Shown here: piece after piece, positions 1-8,233 of the stretch
How the letters are laid out: every line of letters begins with the position of its first letter
Numbering within the stretch: position 1 is the first letter of the stretch
Assembly: GCA_900556135.1 (NCBI GenBank)
Contig: USNR01000004.1
Coordinates: 1 to 53,070, forward strand
DNA length: 53,070 nucleotides
Source: an uncultured Clostridium sp.
GTDB taxonomy: Bacteria > Bacillota > Clostridia > TANB77 > CAG-508
Direction: 5' to 3'
Translations under genes and position numbers: made by a program
Notes under the pieces: generated by a model
What the model saw: only the letters and a program-made list of their open reading frames with translations
Database searches by the model: none
Told to the model about the DNA's origin: nothing

Positions 1-2
1 AT

Positions 3-365
3 CATTCTGGAATTGATATTCCTGCTCCAGAAGGCACTAAAATTTATTCTATTTGTGATGGTATTGTTACTTTTGCAAGTTGGGGGGCTGGTGGTGGATA
101 CACTATTGTTGTAGAAAATAACGGAATTAAAGTTTCTTATTGTCATGTTTCTCCTAATTTTTTTGTATATAGAAATCAAGAAGTTAAGAAAGGTGAATTT
201 ATTTCTAATGTTGGTCCTAAAAATGTTTATGGTATTGAAAATAATCCTTATCATGATTCTTTTGGTAATCCTACAAATGGAGCTACCACTGGTTGCCACT
301 TGCATCTTGCTATAAAAGTAAATAATAAATCAGCAGACCCGCTTAGCTTTGTTACTCCTCCCTAA
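3..365 (+). CDS. M23 family metallopeptidase (LytM-like), C-terminal part
   Basis: The frame is open from the left edge (first full codon at 3) to a TAA at 363-365, so only the last 120 residues are visible. They form the catalytic domain of an M23 zinc endopeptidase, which cuts peptide cross-links of peptidoglycan outside the cell. The metal-binding HxxxD motif (HSGID) is the first thing seen, and the second HxH motif (HLH) lies about 100 residues later, at the normal spacing. The segment between reads like a typical LytM beta-sheet, including YTIVVENNG and the stretch around SYCHVS. Upstream domains and signal peptide are outside the window. A hairpin terminator follows at once. The family call is firm; the specific substrate is unknown. 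Confidence 0.85.
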   Translation, partial: HSGIDIPAPEGTKIYSICDGIVTFASWGAGGGYTIVVENNGIKVSYCHVSPNFFVYRNQEVKKGEFISNVGPKNVYGIENNPYHDSFGNPTNGATTGCHLHLAIKVNNKSADPLSFVTPP

Positions 366-373
366 GTGTCAAA

Positions 374-408
374 AAAAGATTCAAGTTTAAGTATTTCTTG
401 AATCTTTT
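374..408. terminator. Bidirectional intrinsic terminator
   Basis: A perfect 12-bp inverted repeat (374-385 with 397-408, 11-nt loop) is flanked by A-runs on the left and T-runs on the right. It sits between two convergent genes, the M23 peptidase (plus) and the acidic zinc-ribbon gene (minus), and can serve both. Confidence 0.85.
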
Positions 409-436
409 ATTTACATTATAATATATTATTTATGAA

Positions 437-976
437 TTACATGTCGTCTTCGTTGTCTGAGCTGTCTTGGCTTTCTGCATTATTCTCATCTTCTACATCT
501 TCATCATCTAAAATTTCTTCTTCGTCCATTTCGCCATGACAATGTGAACCGCAAGAATGGCAATGTCCTGAGCAACAGTCGTCTTCTTCATCGTCGTCCC
601 AGTCTAATTCTATTATATTATGACATTCTGGACATTCAATTTCTTCCTTTAGCTCATCTTCAACACTTGCAACAAATTCGTGATTGCAATAAGGGCATAC
701 GATTTCGAAATCATAATCTTCGTCCTCATATATATCCCTTTTTATAAGATTTAGAGTTTCTGACATTTTACTAATTTTTTTGTTTAGTTCGTCTTGTTCT
801 TCTTCTAAATCGTCTATTCTTTTTTCACTTATGTCTGTAACTCTATCTATTAATTCTAAATATAAAGATGAAAGTTCTGCAATTTTTTTCTTTATATAAT
901 CTTTTTCTTCTTCGTTAGATATATGTGTTTCTATATCTTTCATTATTTTAAGATATTCATCACTTATTTTTGACAT
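437..976 (-). CDS. Acidic zinc-ribbon protein next to efp (CD1247-type N-terminal domain likely)
   Basis: A 179-residue protein in three parts. Residues 1-80 are a charged alpha-helical, probably coiled-coil segment. Residues about 90-125 form a zinc ribbon with two CxxC knuckles (CPYC and CPECH). The C-terminal tail is very acidic and carries a cluster of Cys and His (around CCSGHCHSCGSHCHGE) that looks like a second metal site. It starts 9 nt after the efp stop and is clearly co-transcribed with it. From memory, a protein with this helical N-terminus and zinc ribbon is often found next to efp in Clostridia (the CD1247-type family); its function is unknown. A nucleic-acid or ribosome role is only a guess from the neighbour. 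Confidence 0.65.
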   Translation of the reverse strand: MSKISDEYLKIMKDIETHISNEEEKDYIKKKIAELSSLYLELIDRVTDISEKRIDDLEEEQDELNKKISKMSETLNLIKRDIYEDEDYDFEIVCPYCNHEFVASVEDELKEEIECPECHNIIELDWDDDEEDDCCSGHCHSCGSHCHGEMDEEEILDDEDVEDENNAESQDSSDNEDDM

Positions 977-985
977 AAATTCTTC

Positions 986-1552
986 CTATACCCTTTCCAT
1001 ATATTCACCAGTTCTTGTGTCTATTCTAACAACGTCACCAATATTTACGAACATTGGAACTGTTAATTCATAGCCATTTTCAAGTGTTGCTGGTTTTCCT
1101 GATGTTGTAGTTGTGTTTCCAGCAAATCCTGGTTCTGTGTATGTAACTTCTAATTCTACGAACATTGGAGGTTCAACTGCAAATATGTTTCCTTTGTAAG
1201 ATAACATTTTTACATTCATGTTTTCTTTTAAGAATTTTAATGCATCTCCTATTTGTTCTTTGTTTAATGGAATTTGCTCATAAGTATCATTATCCATGAA
1301 ATAGTATAGATTTTCATCGTTATATAGATATTGCATATCTTTCTTCTCTATTTCAGCTGCTGGATATTTTTCTGATGGGTTGAATGTTTTTTCAATTACT
1401 GCTCCTGATATAACATTCTTTAATTTTGTTCTTACGAATGCAGATCCCTTTCCTGGTTTTACGTGTTGGAATTCAACTACTCTGAATACGTTTCCGTCCA
1501 TTTCAAAAGTTGATCCTTTTCTAAAATCTCCTGCCATAAATACTCCTGCCAT
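986..1552 (-). CDS. efp: Translation elongation factor P
   Basis: EF-P binds between the P and E sites of ribosomes stalled on polyproline and promotes peptide bond formation. The protein has the three usual beta-barrel domains: KOW-like N-terminal domain (GDFRKGSTF), the tip loop PGKGSAF with the conserved lysine at residue 35, a middle OB domain and a C-terminal OB domain ending in RIDTRTGEYMERV. Two starts are plausible. The upstream ATG at 1552 (188 aa) has AAAGGGG 8 nt before it. The ATG at 1537 (183 aa, beginning MAGDFRKG) has AGGAG 5 nt before it. The family is about 185 aa, so both fit. It is preceded by its own promoter and followed by the zinc-ribbon gene. No EpmA/EpmB-type modification gene is in the window. 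Confidence 0.95.
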   Translation of the reverse strand: MAGVFMAGDFRKGSTFEMDGNVFRVVEFQHVKPGKGSAFVRTKLKNVISGAVIEKTFNPSEKYPAAEIEKKDMQYLYNDENLYYFMDNDTYEQIPLNKEQIGDALKFLKENMNVKMLSYKGNIFAVEPPMFVELEVTYTEPGFAGNTTTTSGKPATLENGYELTVPMFVNIGDVVRIDTRTGEYMERV

Positions 1553-1669
1553 TATTATTGCCCCTTTCTTAACTTTTTATTATTTTATTAAATAGAAAAA
1601 TTAAAATTTTCTATATATTTTTTATATAGGAATTTTAATTTTCTCCTATATTTTCTTTGTGACTATACT

Positions 1670-1698
1670 ATGATACACCATTTTGCTTAAAAAATCAA
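1670..1698 (-). promoter_or_regulatory. Sigma-A promoter for efp and structured leader
   Basis: On the minus strand a -35 box TTGATT (1693-1698) and a -10 box TATCAT (1670-1675) are 17 nt apart, just after the pepP stop. The roughly 110-nt leader that follows can fold into at least two AT-rich hairpins, for example ATATAGGA with TCCTATAT around 1622-1653. No known riboswitch was recognised. Confidence 0.6.
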
Positions 1699-1703
1699 GT
1701 GTT

Positions 1704-2777
1704 TTACGTTGTTTTGTCAACCACAACATAATCTTTATCTGATTTTGTTAACGTTTCACACATTCCTTTATACACAACCATTGTATCCTCTATTCTAACA
1801 CCAAATTTATCTGGTATATAAATTCCTGGTTCATCTGTTACAACCATATTTGATTTTGCTATAAAGTCACACTTTGTACTCATAAATGGTAATTCGTGAA
1901 TTTCCATTCCAACACCATGACCTAAAGCATGTATAAAATCATATCCGTGTAACTTAAAATCGCCTTCTACCATCCTGCTTATAACTTTAAAATTAGCACC
2001 TTCGCATAATTCTTTAATAACTTGTTTTTGATTTTTTAAAACCAATTCATAGATAGGTTTTACTTCCTCTGGAACATAACCTGCAAAAATGGTTCTAGTC
2101 ATATCAGAACAATATCCTTGATAAACACAACCCATATCAATTGTAATTACATCTCCAGCCTCTATTACCTTGTCCGTAGGAATTGCGTGAGGTTTAGATG
2201 AATTTTTTCCTGTTGCTACTATCGTATCAAAAGATAATCTGTCTGCCCCATTATTTAAGAAGAACTCTTCTATTTCTTTTGCTACTTGTTTTTCTGTTAG
2301 TCCGATTTTAATATAGCTTTTTAAATGTTCAAAACACTTATCTGTAATTTGACAAGCCTTTCGTATCAACTCAATTTCGTCATTATCTTTTATCATTCTT
2401 TGCTTTTCGATTATGCCTTCTGTTTCATTAAGACTATTTATTTTGTACCTGTGCATAAAATCTTTATATTGTGCATATGTAACATAATTCTCTTCAAATC
2501 CTACATTTTCGCAAAACAGAAAGAAATTTTCGTAGTCATCTCTGGCTATATTCTTCATATCATAAATTATTATTTCATCATCAATTGTTAATGTTTTGTT
2601 TACTGCTTCTATATACCTACCATCAGTTATAAAAATATTTTCTTTGGGCGTAATCAGCAAAACACCTTCAGCATCTACTCCTATTAAATATTTTATGTTT
2701 ATGGGATTAGAGATAATAATTCCTTGCAAATTTTGCATTTTAATTTTATCCCTTAACCAACGTATATTGTTATTCAT
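1704..2777 (-). CDS. pepP: Xaa-Pro peptidase, M24 family
   Basis: A cytosolic aminopeptidase releasing N-terminal residues linked to proline. The creatinase N-terminal domain occupies about residues 1-125 and the pita-bread metallopeptidase domain the rest. All five metal ligands are visible: Asp in ITIDMG, Asp in SDMTRT, His in HALGHGVG, Glu in TDEPGIY and Glu in VRIEDT. I chose the ATG at 2777 (357 aa), because GGGG lies 9 nt upstream; a TTG at 2786 and an ATG at 2783 in the same frame sit too close to it. The gene lies between the prepilin peptidase gene and efp, a common Clostridia arrangement. PepP and PepQ cannot be told apart here by sequence alone. Confidence 0.9.
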   Translation of the reverse strand: MNNNIRWLRDKIKMQNLQGIIISNPINIKYLIGVDAEGVLLITPKENIFITDGRYIEAVNKTLTIDDEIIIYDMKNIARDDYENFFLFCENVGFEENYVTYAQYKDFMHRYKINSLNETEGIIEKQRMIKDNDEIELIRKACQITDKCFEHLKSYIKIGLTEKQVAKEIEEFFLNNGADRLSFDTIVATGKNSSKPHAIPTDKVIEAGDVITIDMGCVYQGYCSDMTRTIFAGYVPEEVKPIYELVLKNQKQVIKELCEGANFKVISRMVEGDFKLHGYDFIHALGHGVGMEIHELPFMSTKCDFIAKSNMVVTDEPGIYIPDKFGVRIEDTMVVYKGMCETLTKSDKDYVVVDKTT

Positions 2778-2844
2778 AAACATCAACCCCTTTTATACTT
2801 ATACTACTGCTTTATATTCTGTGTTTATTTGTATCATTTATTTT

Positions 2845-3588
2845 CTACATCAAAGTTCCACTATATGTTCCTAATGTAAATATTTTAAACATTGCAAACA
2901 ATAAAATTTTAAATGGAACGAACATTGCTATAAAAGTAGCCACAACTATGAATGGTCCAAATGGCATATAGTCATCTGATGACTTTTTCTTAAATATTAT
3001 TAGTGCCACTCCTATAATCGCTCCCATCAAAAATGCCATAAGCGAAATAATAATTATTGTTTGCCAGCCAAAAAATAGCCCTAAAGCTCCCATTAGCTTT
3101 ACATCTCCAAAGCCCATCGCCTCTTTACCAGCTATCAGCCCGCCTATGAGCGTAATTAACAAGAATATTCCTGCACCTGCAATCATTCCAAGTAACATAT
3201 TTATTGCTACATTTATATTAACAATTCCCTCTATAAATGTATATACAAGACCGACTTCAAATATTGTAAGATTCAATCTATTAGGTATTATTTTTTCTTT
3301 ATAATCTATTATTAATGCACTCATAAGCATCGGTGACAATATCGCAAAAGCAACAGCTTTAACAGATATTCCATACAAATACAAAATAGTTATATAAATA
3401 ATACTCATTATAACCATATATAAATATTTCATTTTTATATTTTTTAAATATAACTTAAAAAACTCTTTGCAAAATATCTTTTTATAATCCAACAATCTGA
3501 TATTGCACCAGTCAACAAATTGTCCCACTACAAGTCCTATTAATCCAACTGCCAAATAGTATAATATACTAATATCATTTATGTACAT
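2845..3588 (-). CDS. Prepilin peptidase, A24 family, with reduced N-terminal domain
   Basis: An integral membrane aspartic peptidase that trims type IV prepilin-like leaders. The two catalytic Asp motifs are present: IIDYKEKIIPN (Asp95) and GFGDVKLMG (Asp162), with about six or seven hydrophobic segments around them. The N-terminal region, which in full PilD enzymes carries two CxxC zinc motifs and the methyltransferase function, is here only a short hydrophobic segment plus a basic loop, with no CxxC pair. At 247 aa it is close to the length of normal enzymes. It lies 17 nt downstream of yqeG. Likely substrates in the window are the broken pilin-like gene at 4253-4811 and possibly the protein at 26481-27617. 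Confidence 0.88.
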   Translation of the reverse strand: MYINDISILYYLAVGLIGLVVGQFVDWCNIRLLDYKKIFCKEFFKLYLKNIKMKYLYMVIMSIIYITILYLYGISVKAVAFAILSPMLMSALIIDYKEKIIPNRLNLTIFEVGLVYTFIEGIVNINVAINMLLGMIAGAGIFLLITLIGGLIAGKEAMGFGDVKLMGALGLFFGWQTIIIISLMAFLMGAIIGVALIIFKKKSSDDYMPFGPFIVVATFIAMFVPFKILLFAMFKIFTLGTYSGTLM

Positions 3589-3605
3589 CCTTTAACCTCT
3601 TCTCT

Positions 3606-4118
3606 TTATTTCTTCTCTTGATTATAATATTTATTTAATATTTTTCTTTCTAAAATTCTATTAAATCGAGTTACAAATATGTCTTTACTTTTTATTGGCT
3701 CCACTAAAATAGAATACATATTGCATCTGTTAGCTCCGAAAACATCTGTCATAATTTGATCTCCAACAACAGCTATTTGATTGTTGTCTGTTACTTTTAT
3801 TTTCTGTTTTGCTTTGTTAAAACCTCTTTTAAATGGCTTTATTGCAAAGAAAACAAATGGTATATTTAACAAATTAGACATTTTTTCAGCCTTAGTTTTC
3901 TTATTTGTATTTGATAATATGCAAAACTTTATTCCTTCCTTTTTTAGATTTTCTATCCATTCTTCTATTCCTTCTAGTACATTGTTATCGTAATCTATAA
4001 TTGTATTATCTACATCTAAAAATATTGCTTTAATATTATTTTCTTTTAAAAAATCACTCTTAATTTCTAGCACATTTTTATATACTTTCTTTGGATAAAA
4101 TTTTTGATAAAAATCCAT
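3606..4118 (-). CDS. yqeG: YqeG family HAD IIIA-type phosphatase
   Basis: A small cytosolic HAD phosphatase of 170 aa. Motif I is LDVDNTIIDYD, motif II is the Ser in SNTN, and motif III/IV is the AVVGDQIMTDVFGANR stretch. The in vivo substrate in bacteria is not established; some relatives act on phosphatidylglycerophosphate, but that is not shown here. The ATG at 4118 is preferred over the one at 4130, because GGAGG lies 5 nt before 4118 and overlaps the upstream ATG. It is the first gene of the yqeG / prepilin peptidase / pepP / efp run. Confidence 0.9.
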   Translation of the reverse strand: MDFYQKFYPKKVYKNVLEIKSDFLKENNIKAIFLDVDNTIIDYDNNVLEGIEEWIENLKKEGIKFCILSNTNKKTKAEKMSNLLNIPFVFFAIKPFKRGFNKAKQKIKVTDNNQIAVVGDQIMTDVFGANRCNMYSILVEPIKSKDIFVTRFNRILERKILNKYYNQEKK

Positions 4119-4188
4119 ACGAGCCTCCATCCTTTACTGCTATTTTATCTTATCAATATGAAGTAAATTTGTCAAGGTGTAAAATAAA

Positions 4189-4217
4189 TATAGTAGTACA
4201 TTTTCCGTACTACTATA
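4189..4217 (-). terminator. Intrinsic terminator of the pilin-like gene
   Basis: An 11-bp perfect stem (4189-4199 with 4207-4217) around a 7-nt loop, followed on the minus strand by TTTATTTT. It lies 36 nt past the reconstructed pilin stop at 4253, supporting 4253-4811 as one former transcription unit. Confidence 0.75.
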
Positions 4218-4252
4218 AAACTTACTAAAATTCTTATTTTTCTCTTAAATTT

Positions 4253-4811
4253 CTAATTATTTGGAGTAAATGTTCCATTCTCATCCCATGTTCCTTTTAC
4301 TTTCGTAAAATCAGGATGAGTTTGACAATTATGGAACATCTTTTCAAAATTACCATTGCTAGGTTTTTGCAACGTTCTCTCCAGTATCAAACACTGCCAT
4401 TTTTGTATTGTCTACATCTACCTTTTGTACCCCTCCATCATTCACATTAAAATTATGCTCCGTTTCAGAAAATAAAACATTTAAAGTTCCATCTCCATTT
4501 GTTGTAACAACTGTTTTTCCTTCACCCACAGTTTTGTTTAATTCTTCTAGTAAATCAACTGCCAAAACATTTTCTCCTAATTTTCTCACAGCAACTGAAC
4601 CATATGCCATCTCCACTTTTTCTCTTTCATCAGCCTCTATTGTCATGCTCTTAGCTTCATTTGCTTTAGCTATTATACCATTATTATCTAGCACTAACCT
4701 TATACTCACTCCCGCTAGTATCAATAGCACAACTATTGTTACAACAAGAGCCACTAAGGTTATACCTGATTGATTTTTTTATCTCTTAAAAATTTCGCAT
4801 TTGTTACTCAT
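4253..4811 (-). pseudogene. Type IV pilin-like gene broken by a nonsense codon and a frameshift
   Basis: A GGAGG box (complement of 4821-4825) precedes an ATG at 4811 with 9-nt spacing. The frame reads MSNKCEIFKR, then TAA at 4779-4781, and continues without another stop as KNQSGITLVALVVTIVVLL, a typical prepilin leader with cleavage after Gly before a hydrophobic helix. The open part (4359-4754) ends at a TAG at 4359-4361. Removing one base from the five-T run at 4364-4368 joins it to a second open stretch (about 35 codons, including SNGNFEKMF and ending GTFTPNN) that stops at 4253-4255. So one gene of about 185 codons carries two lesions. A GTG start at 4754 would give a protein lacking the prepilin leader. 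Assembly error in homopolymers is an alternative to true decay. Confidence 0.8.
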
Positions 4812-5330
4812 TTAAAATTTCCTCCTTGTTTTTTATTTTTAATTTTCCTTTTGTAAAACACTTACTTTACCACCTAATATGAACTCACGTCTTTATCGTA
4901 GTTCCAGAAGGGAAATTTCTTTTCCTAATTTGGAACATATTATTAGTCAAAATGAACGGACGTCCTTGTAATAAATTAATACTTTTACCTTCAATCACTT
5001 ACCACTCAAAGCTTTATAAACAATTTTACTTTGGTATTAAATATATTACTTAAGGAATTTTTTATAATGCAAGTATAGCAATAAAGTGCTGGAAAATCAA
5101 TAGTTAATAACAAAAAGTTATAAATGTTTTTCATAAAAAATATTTGTTAGTCTCTAAATAAAATTGCTGTAAATATTGAGAAAGTCTTAGAAATATACTA
5201 ATTTGAAGAAAGACCAGATTTTCTTAAGTAATATACTTAATTCAAGATTTTGTTCTTATGTAACCAAATTTAATTATTTCAAATTAATTACCACTCAAGT
5301 TTGTAAAATAAATAGAACCTCAATGTATTC
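4812..5330. other. Intergenic region without a gene
   Basis: Between the pilin ribosome binding site and the leuS promoter I find no convincing reading frame, tRNA or riboswitch. It holds one copy of dispersed repeat R (4884-4964). I looked for the T-box of leuS and did not find the conserved AGGGTGG-type element or a terminator-antiterminator pair. Confidence 0.6.
4884..4964 (+). repeat. Dispersed intergenic repeat R, copy 1
   Basis: Shares TCACGTCTTTA-CGTAG, AAGGGAA-TTTCTTTTCC, CTAATTT and CAACAT/GAACAT-type blocks with 7864-7966, and CATATTATTAGTC plus ACGGACGT with 11480-11560. It lacks the left block present in the other two. Confidence 0.65.
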
Positions 5331-5359
5331 TTGACTTTTAGCCACAATAGATATATAAT
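5331..5359 (+). promoter_or_regulatory. Sigma-A promoter of leuS
   Basis: TTGACT (5331-5336) and TATAAT (5354-5359) are separated by exactly 17 nt, 38 nt upstream of the leuS start. The short leader leaves no room for a T-box. Confidence 0.8.
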
Positions 5360-5396
5360 CTTTTCATAAATTTACGAAAATGAAAGGAAGATTTTT

Positions 5397-7784
5397 ATGT
5401 CTTACAATTTTAAAGAAATCGAACCCAAATGGCAAAAATATTGGGATGATAATAAAACATTCTTCACTGATGTTTGGGATTTTTCTAAACCTAAATATTA
5501 TGCTTTAGATATGTTTCCTTACCCATCAGGTCAAGGTCTTCACGTTGGCCATCCAGAAGGTTATACTGCAACAGATATAATGTCTAGAATGAAAAAAATG
5601 CAAGGATATAATGTTTTGCACCCAATGGGTTGGGATGCTTTTGGTCTTCCAGCTGAACAATATGCTATAAAAACTGGAAATCACCCTGCAACATTCACAC
5701 AGAAGAATATTGCCACCTTTAAAAGGCAACTAAAAATGCTTGGTTTCTCTTTTGACTGGGATAAAGAAATATCAACATGTGATCCTAACTTTTATAAATG
5801 GACTCAATGGATTTTTAAACAACTATATAATGATGGTTTAGCAAAACTTGTAGAAATGCCTGTTAATTGGTGTGAAGGATTAGGATGTGTTCTTTCAAAT
5901 GATGAAGTAATCAACGGAAAAAGTGAAAGAGGTGGCTTCCCTGTTGTTAGAAAAAATATGAAACAATGGGTTATGGATATTCCTAAATATGCTGACATAT
6001 TATTAGAAGGTCTTGATGAAATAGACTGGCCTGAGTCAACAAAGGAAATCCAAAGAAATTGGATTGGCAAATCTATTGGAGCTGAAATTACTTTCAAAGT
6101 TGCCGATACAGATTATGAATTCACAGTATTCACAACAAGAGCAGATACTCTTTTTGGTGCAACATATTGTGTACTTGCTCCTGAGCATTCGCTTGTAAGC
6201 CAAATTACCACATCAGAGCAAAAAAATGCTGTTGATGAATATATAAAACTTGCAGCATCAAAATCTGATTTAGAGAGAACGGAGTTAAACAAAGAAAAGA
6301 CTGGAGTATTTACTGGTAGTTACGCTATTAATCCAGTAAATGGGAAAAAGCTTCCTATCTGGATATCTGATTATGTTTTAGCAACTTATGGTACTGGTTC
6401 AATCATGGCAGTCCCAGCACATGATGAAAGAGATTATGAATTTGCAACAAAATTTGGCTTAGACATTATACCAGTAATAGATGGTGGAGATGTTTCTAAA
6501 GAAGCCTACACTGGCGATGGCTTACATATAAATTCAGACTTTTTAAATGGCTTAAACAAACAAGATTCAATTAATAAGATGATTGAGTGGTTAGAAGACA
6601 AAAAAATAGGTACTAAAAAAGTTAATTATAAGTTACGTGAATGGATTTTTGCACGTCAACGTTATTGGGGCGAGCCTATTCCTATTGTTTATTTGGATGA
6701 CGAAATGAGAGCTTTAGCTGATAGTGACCTTCCTTTGTTATTACCTGAACTTGAGGACTACAGCCCTTCTAAAACAGGGGCTTCTCCTTTGGATAAGGCA
6801 ACTGATTGGGTTAATACTACATTTGAAGGAAAACCAGCTAAAAGAGAAACCAGCACAATGCCTGGTTCTGCTGGTTCAAGCTGGTACTTCTTAAGATATA
6901 TAGACCCACATAATGATAATGAACTTGCAAATAAAGAATTACTTGCACACTGGCTACCTGTTGACTTATATGTTGGTGGTCCAGAACACGCAGTTGGTCA
7001 TTTACTATATTCAAGATTTTGGAATAATTATTTATATAACAAAGGTGTTTCACCTGTAAAAGAACCATTTGCTAGCTTACGTCATCAAGGTATGATATTG
7101 GGCTCTAATGGAGAAAAAATGAGTAAATCTAAGGGTAACGTTATTAATCCAGATGACATGGTTAAAGAGTACGGAGCAGATACTCTAAGAGTTTATGAAA
7201 TGTTTATGGGTCCTTTAGATGCAGCAAAACCTTGGGATCCAAATGGTATTGGAGGCTCTAAAAACTTTCTAGATAGAGTTTGGAGATTATTTGCAGAATC
7301 TGACAAAATTAAAGATACAGAAAATAGCAACCTAGAAAGAATTTATCATTTTACTGTAAAAAAAGTTACAAATGACTATGAAACTATGAATTTCAACACA
7401 GCCATTTCTCAAATGATGATATTTATAAACAACGCATATAAAGAAGATGTTGTTCCTTTAAAATATGCTGAGGGATTTTTGCAATTATTAAATCCAGTAG
7501 CACCACACATTACAGAAGAATTGTGGAGCAAATTAGGGCATACTGAAACAATAGCATATTCAACATGGCCAACATATGATGAAGAAAAAACAAAAAATGA
7601 TACTATAAACTTACCAATTCAAATTAATGGAAAACTTAGAGCTACTATAGATATCTCTGTTGATGAAAGTGAAGAACAAATTAAGAATGCTGTTCATGAA
7701 GCAATCTCTTCTAAATTAGAAGGAAAAACAATTGTAAAAGAAATATATGTTAAAAATAGGATTTACAATATAGTTGTAAAATAA
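5397..7784 (+). CDS. leuS: Leucyl-tRNA synthetase
   Basis: Class Ia synthetase that charges tRNA-Leu. The HIGH signature is HVGH at residues 49-52 and the KMSKS loop is at 574-578. Between them lie the CP1 editing domain (with the threonine-rich TVFTTRADTLFG and the AVPAHDERD motif) and a leucine-specific region. The C-terminal anticodon-binding and vicinal domains end in KEIYVKNRIYNIVVK. Length is 795 aa, normal for bacterial LeuRS. The ATG is preceded by AAGGAAG 6 nt away. The gene is monocistronic: its own promoter is just upstream and a terminator follows. Confidence 0.97.
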   Translation: MSYNFKEIEPKWQKYWDDNKTFFTDVWDFSKPKYYALDMFPYPSGQGLHVGHPEGYTATDIMSRMKKMQGYNVLHPMGWDAFGLPAEQYAIKTGNHPATFTQKNIATFKRQLKMLGFSFDWDKEISTCDPNFYKWTQWIFKQLYNDGLAKLVEMPVNWCEGLGCVLSNDEVINGKSERGGFPVVRKNMKQWVMDIPKYADILLEGLDEIDWPESTKEIQRNWIGKSIGAEITFKVADTDYEFTVFTTRADTLFGATYCVLAPEHSLVSQITTSEQKNAVDEYIKLAASKSDLERTELNKEKTGVFTGSYAINPVNGKKLPIWISDYVLATYGTGSIMAVPAHDERDYEFATKFGLDIIPVIDGGDVSKEAYTGDGLHINSDFLNGLNKQDSINKMIEWLEDKKIGTKKVNYKLREWIFARQRYWGEPIPIVYLDDEMRALADSDLPLLLPELEDYSPSKTGASPLDKATDWVNTTFEGKPAKRETSTMPGSAGSSWYFLRYIDPHNDNELANKELLAHWLPVDLYVGGPEHAVGHLLYSRFWNNYLYNKGVSPVKEPFASLRHQGMILGSNGEKMSKSKGNVINPDDMVKEYGADTLRVYEMFMGPLDAAKPWDPNGIGGSKNFLDRVWRLFAESDKIKDTENSNLERIYHFTVKKVTNDYETMNFNTAISQMMIFINNAYKEDVVPLKYAEGFLQLLNPVAPHITEELWSKLGHTETIAYSTWPTYDEEKTKNDTINLPIQINGKLRATIDISVDESEEQIKNAVHEAISSKLEGKTIVKEIYVKNRIYNIVVK

Positions 7785-7792
7785 TTTTTACC

Positions 7793-7836
7793 AAAGAAAG
7801 GGCTTAAACTAATTACGCTCTTTCTTTTATTTTTCC
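7793..7836 (+). terminator. Intrinsic terminator of leuS
   Basis: AAAGAAAGgGC (7793-7803) pairs with GCtCTTTCTTT (7817-7827), followed by a T-rich tract, 9 nt after the leuS stop. Confidence 0.8.
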
Positions 7837-7863
7837 AGGTTGAAGTCAATAATAAAAATGGTG

Positions 7864-7966
7864 TACAATTAGGGATTGAAATTTTCTCTTAACTATAATC
7901 TCACGTCTTTAACGTAGGACGATAAGGGAATTTTCTTTTCCTAATTTACAACATTTTATTATTGTC
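7864..7966 (+). repeat. Dispersed intergenic repeat R, copy 2 (longest)
   Basis: This copy has both ends. TACAATTAGGGATTGAAATT at the left is an imperfect inverted repeat of the right end, which on the other strand reads TAAATTAGGAAAAGAAAATT. The element is MITE-like, about 100 bp, with no coding capacity. The middle matches copy 1; the left block (AATTTTCTCTTAACTATAA) matches copy 3. Confidence 0.7.
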
Positions 7967-8027
7967 TTTAAATTAGAAACACATTCTTATAATATTCTCA
8001 CTTACACATCAGTAAATCATTAGACCA

Positions 8028-8110
8028 AATCTAAAAATTTTCAATTTTCAGTCTTTACTCTACTATTTAGATTCCTCCATAAAATTGAAAATTTCAGTAA
8101 ATTTGTTCTC
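8028..8110. repeat. Dispersed palindromic repeat S, copy 1
   Basis: An imperfect inverted repeat (around 8031-8048 with 8081-8097) resembling the copy at 19604-19679. Both begin AAATCT, end ATTTCAGTAAATTT or TTTTCAGTAAATTT, and carry CTCTACT in the loop. Confidence 0.6.
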
Positions 8111-8130
8111 GTGCGAAAATTTATGAAATA

Positions 8131-8178
8131 AATTTTCTGTACAATATATTTTATATAATAGAAAAGTCAGTATGACTT
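8131..8178. repeat. Dispersed repeat T, copy 1
   Basis: AAATTTTCTGTA, then an AT-rich stretch, then GAAAAGTCAGTATGACT, which folds as a small hairpin. A close copy is at 30844-30893. Confidence 0.55.
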
Positions 8179-8194
8179 TCCTATTATATAAACA

Positions 8195-8233
8195 AAAAAG
8201 AGTGGAAAAACAATTTTTTTCCCTACTCTTTTT
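8195..8233 (-). terminator. Intrinsic terminator of the zincin gene, containing its stop codon
   Basis: AAAAAGAGT plus GGAAAAA (8195-8210) pairs with TTTTTCC plus ACTCTTTTT (8216-8222, 8225-8233), with a 2-nt bulge. On the minus strand it ends in a T-run. The TAG of the gene (8223-8225) lies inside the stem. Confidence 0.75.

Noticed and set aside
5100..5396. T-box leader for leuS
   Set aside because: No AGGGTGG-type T-box sequence, no specifier stem and no terminator hairpin. The promoter lies only 38 nt from the start codon, leaving no room.
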